Assembly: GCA_050331695.1 (NCBI GenBank)
Contig: JBHJGP010000035.1
Coordinates: 1-34,015, forward strand
DNA length: 34,015 nt
Origin: JBHJGP01 sp050331695
GTDB taxonomy: Bacteria; Pseudomonadota; Alphaproteobacteria; Geminicoccales; Geminicoccaceae
Reading direction: 5' to 3'
A program made the translations under genes and the position numbers. Positions 33,659-34,015 of the stretch are shown here, in pieces. Numbering within the stretch: the first letter of the stretch is position 1; each line of letters starts with the position of its first letter. The notes below the pieces were generated by a model that saw only the letters and a program-made list of their open reading frames with translations, did no database searches and had not been told where the DNA came from.

Positions 33659-34015
33659 TCAGGCGCGCCTCAGGCCCACCTGGGTGACGTCCGTGCACTT
33701 CGCCCGGAAACCAGCCTCGCAGGCCGCCAAATAGTACTCCCAGGTCCGCTTGAACCGATCGTCGAAGCCCATCGTCCTCAGATCGTCCCAGGCGGTCTGG
33801 AACCGGCCGTGCCAGGCGGCAAGCGTCTTGGCATAGCTTTCGCCGAAATGTGTTTCCGTCACCTTCTCGAGGCCAGCTTTGGCATATTCTCTGTCCAAGG
33901 CCGCCGGCGACGGCAGCATGCCACCGGGAAAGATGTGGGGTTGGATGAAATCGGGGGTGCGGCGATAGACCTCGAAATACCGGTCCGCGATTGTAATGAT
34001 CTGCAGCGCCGCGCG
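33659..34015 (-). CDS. Cyclopropane-fatty-acyl-phospholipid synthase-like protein, C-terminal part (5' end beyond window)
   Basis: The visible 118 C-terminal residues match the end of SAM-dependent cyclopropane-fatty-acid synthases (CFA/Mmp family): DRYFEVYRRTPDFIQPHIFPGGMLPS, then FGESYAKTLAAWHGRF and the final RTWEYYLAACEAGFRAK. These enzymes methylenate unsaturated acyl chains of membrane phospholipids. The SAM-binding domain lies outside the window. It is in the same direction as sufE, 84 bases upstream of that gene's start. Confidence 0.88.
   Translation of the reverse strand, partial: RAALQIITIADRYFEVYRRTPDFIQPHIFPGGMLPSPAALDREYAKAGLEKVTETHFGESYAKTLAAWHGRFQTAWDDLRTMGFDDRFKRTWEYYLAACEAGFRAKCTDVTQVGLRRA

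Noticed and set aside
1..34015. CRISPR arrays, insertion sequences, prophage or attachment sites.
   Set aside because: No regularly spaced repeats, transposase or integrase frames, or terminal inverted repeats were seen anywhere in the window.

Overview
The window looks like a chromosomal segment of a free-living, GC-rich alphaproteobacterium, most likely Rhodospirillales-like. The grounds are a petABC (Rieske, cytochrome b, cytochrome c1) operon beside hemF, alphaproteobacterial-style MatB, GroEL and BolA proteins, a CIRCE element on groESL, and probable CtrA-type and Irr-type regulatory sites. No species-level call is possible from sequence reading alone. I see no phage, transposase, CRISPR array, rRNA or tRNA.

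Layout. 1-1661: the 5' part of a membrane class III nucleotide cyclase gene (minus), cut by the left edge. 1777-3074: a PhyH-family dioxygenase followed by an overlapping MerF-like/GDCCxC-type pair. 3071-4579: malonyl-CoA synthetase (minus). 4580-5350: an AT-richer gap with no convincing gene. 5351-7991: petABC (minus), divergent from trmL-hemF-ppa-DUF2889 (8134-10609, plus). The shared petA/trmL promoter region carries a palindrome resembling an Irr box. 10606-11606: bolA (minus) and an XRE regulator (plus) around a divergent control region. 11659-15921: a minus-strand run of a 3-hydroxyisobutyrate-dehydrogenase-like protein, an acyltransferase, a MATE exporter and IolG-like inositol dehydrogenase. 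16091-20355: pepN and mmsA (plus). 20370-21768: three small minus-strand genes (VOC, YjbR, GFA families) and a possible gene remnant.

21971-24939 holds two tandem paralogues of a TadG-like secreted von Willebrand A protein. Each has its own terminator, and each has a TTAA-N7-GTAAC element 65-66 bases upstream of its start codon. 25116-28264: a D-erythronate-dehydrogenase-like gene and groES-groEL with promoter, CIRCE operator and terminator. 28449-33122: a four-gene ABC system resembling GldA/GldF/GldG plus a DUF4340 protein. 33137-34015: sufE and the 3' end of a cyclopropane-fatty-acid synthase-like gene, cut by the right edge.

Themes. Respiratory bc1 complex, haem synthesis, SufE and BolA form an iron/haem set. 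MatB, MmsA, the beta-hydroxyacid dehydrogenase, IolG and the erythronate dehydrogenase form a carbon-catabolism set (malonate, valine, inositol, C4 sugar acids). The most interesting signals are the duplicated VWA genes with matching CtrA-like sites, the Irr-like box between petABC and hemF, the cyclase lacking a metal-binding Asp, and the short MerF overlapping a Cys-rich partner.
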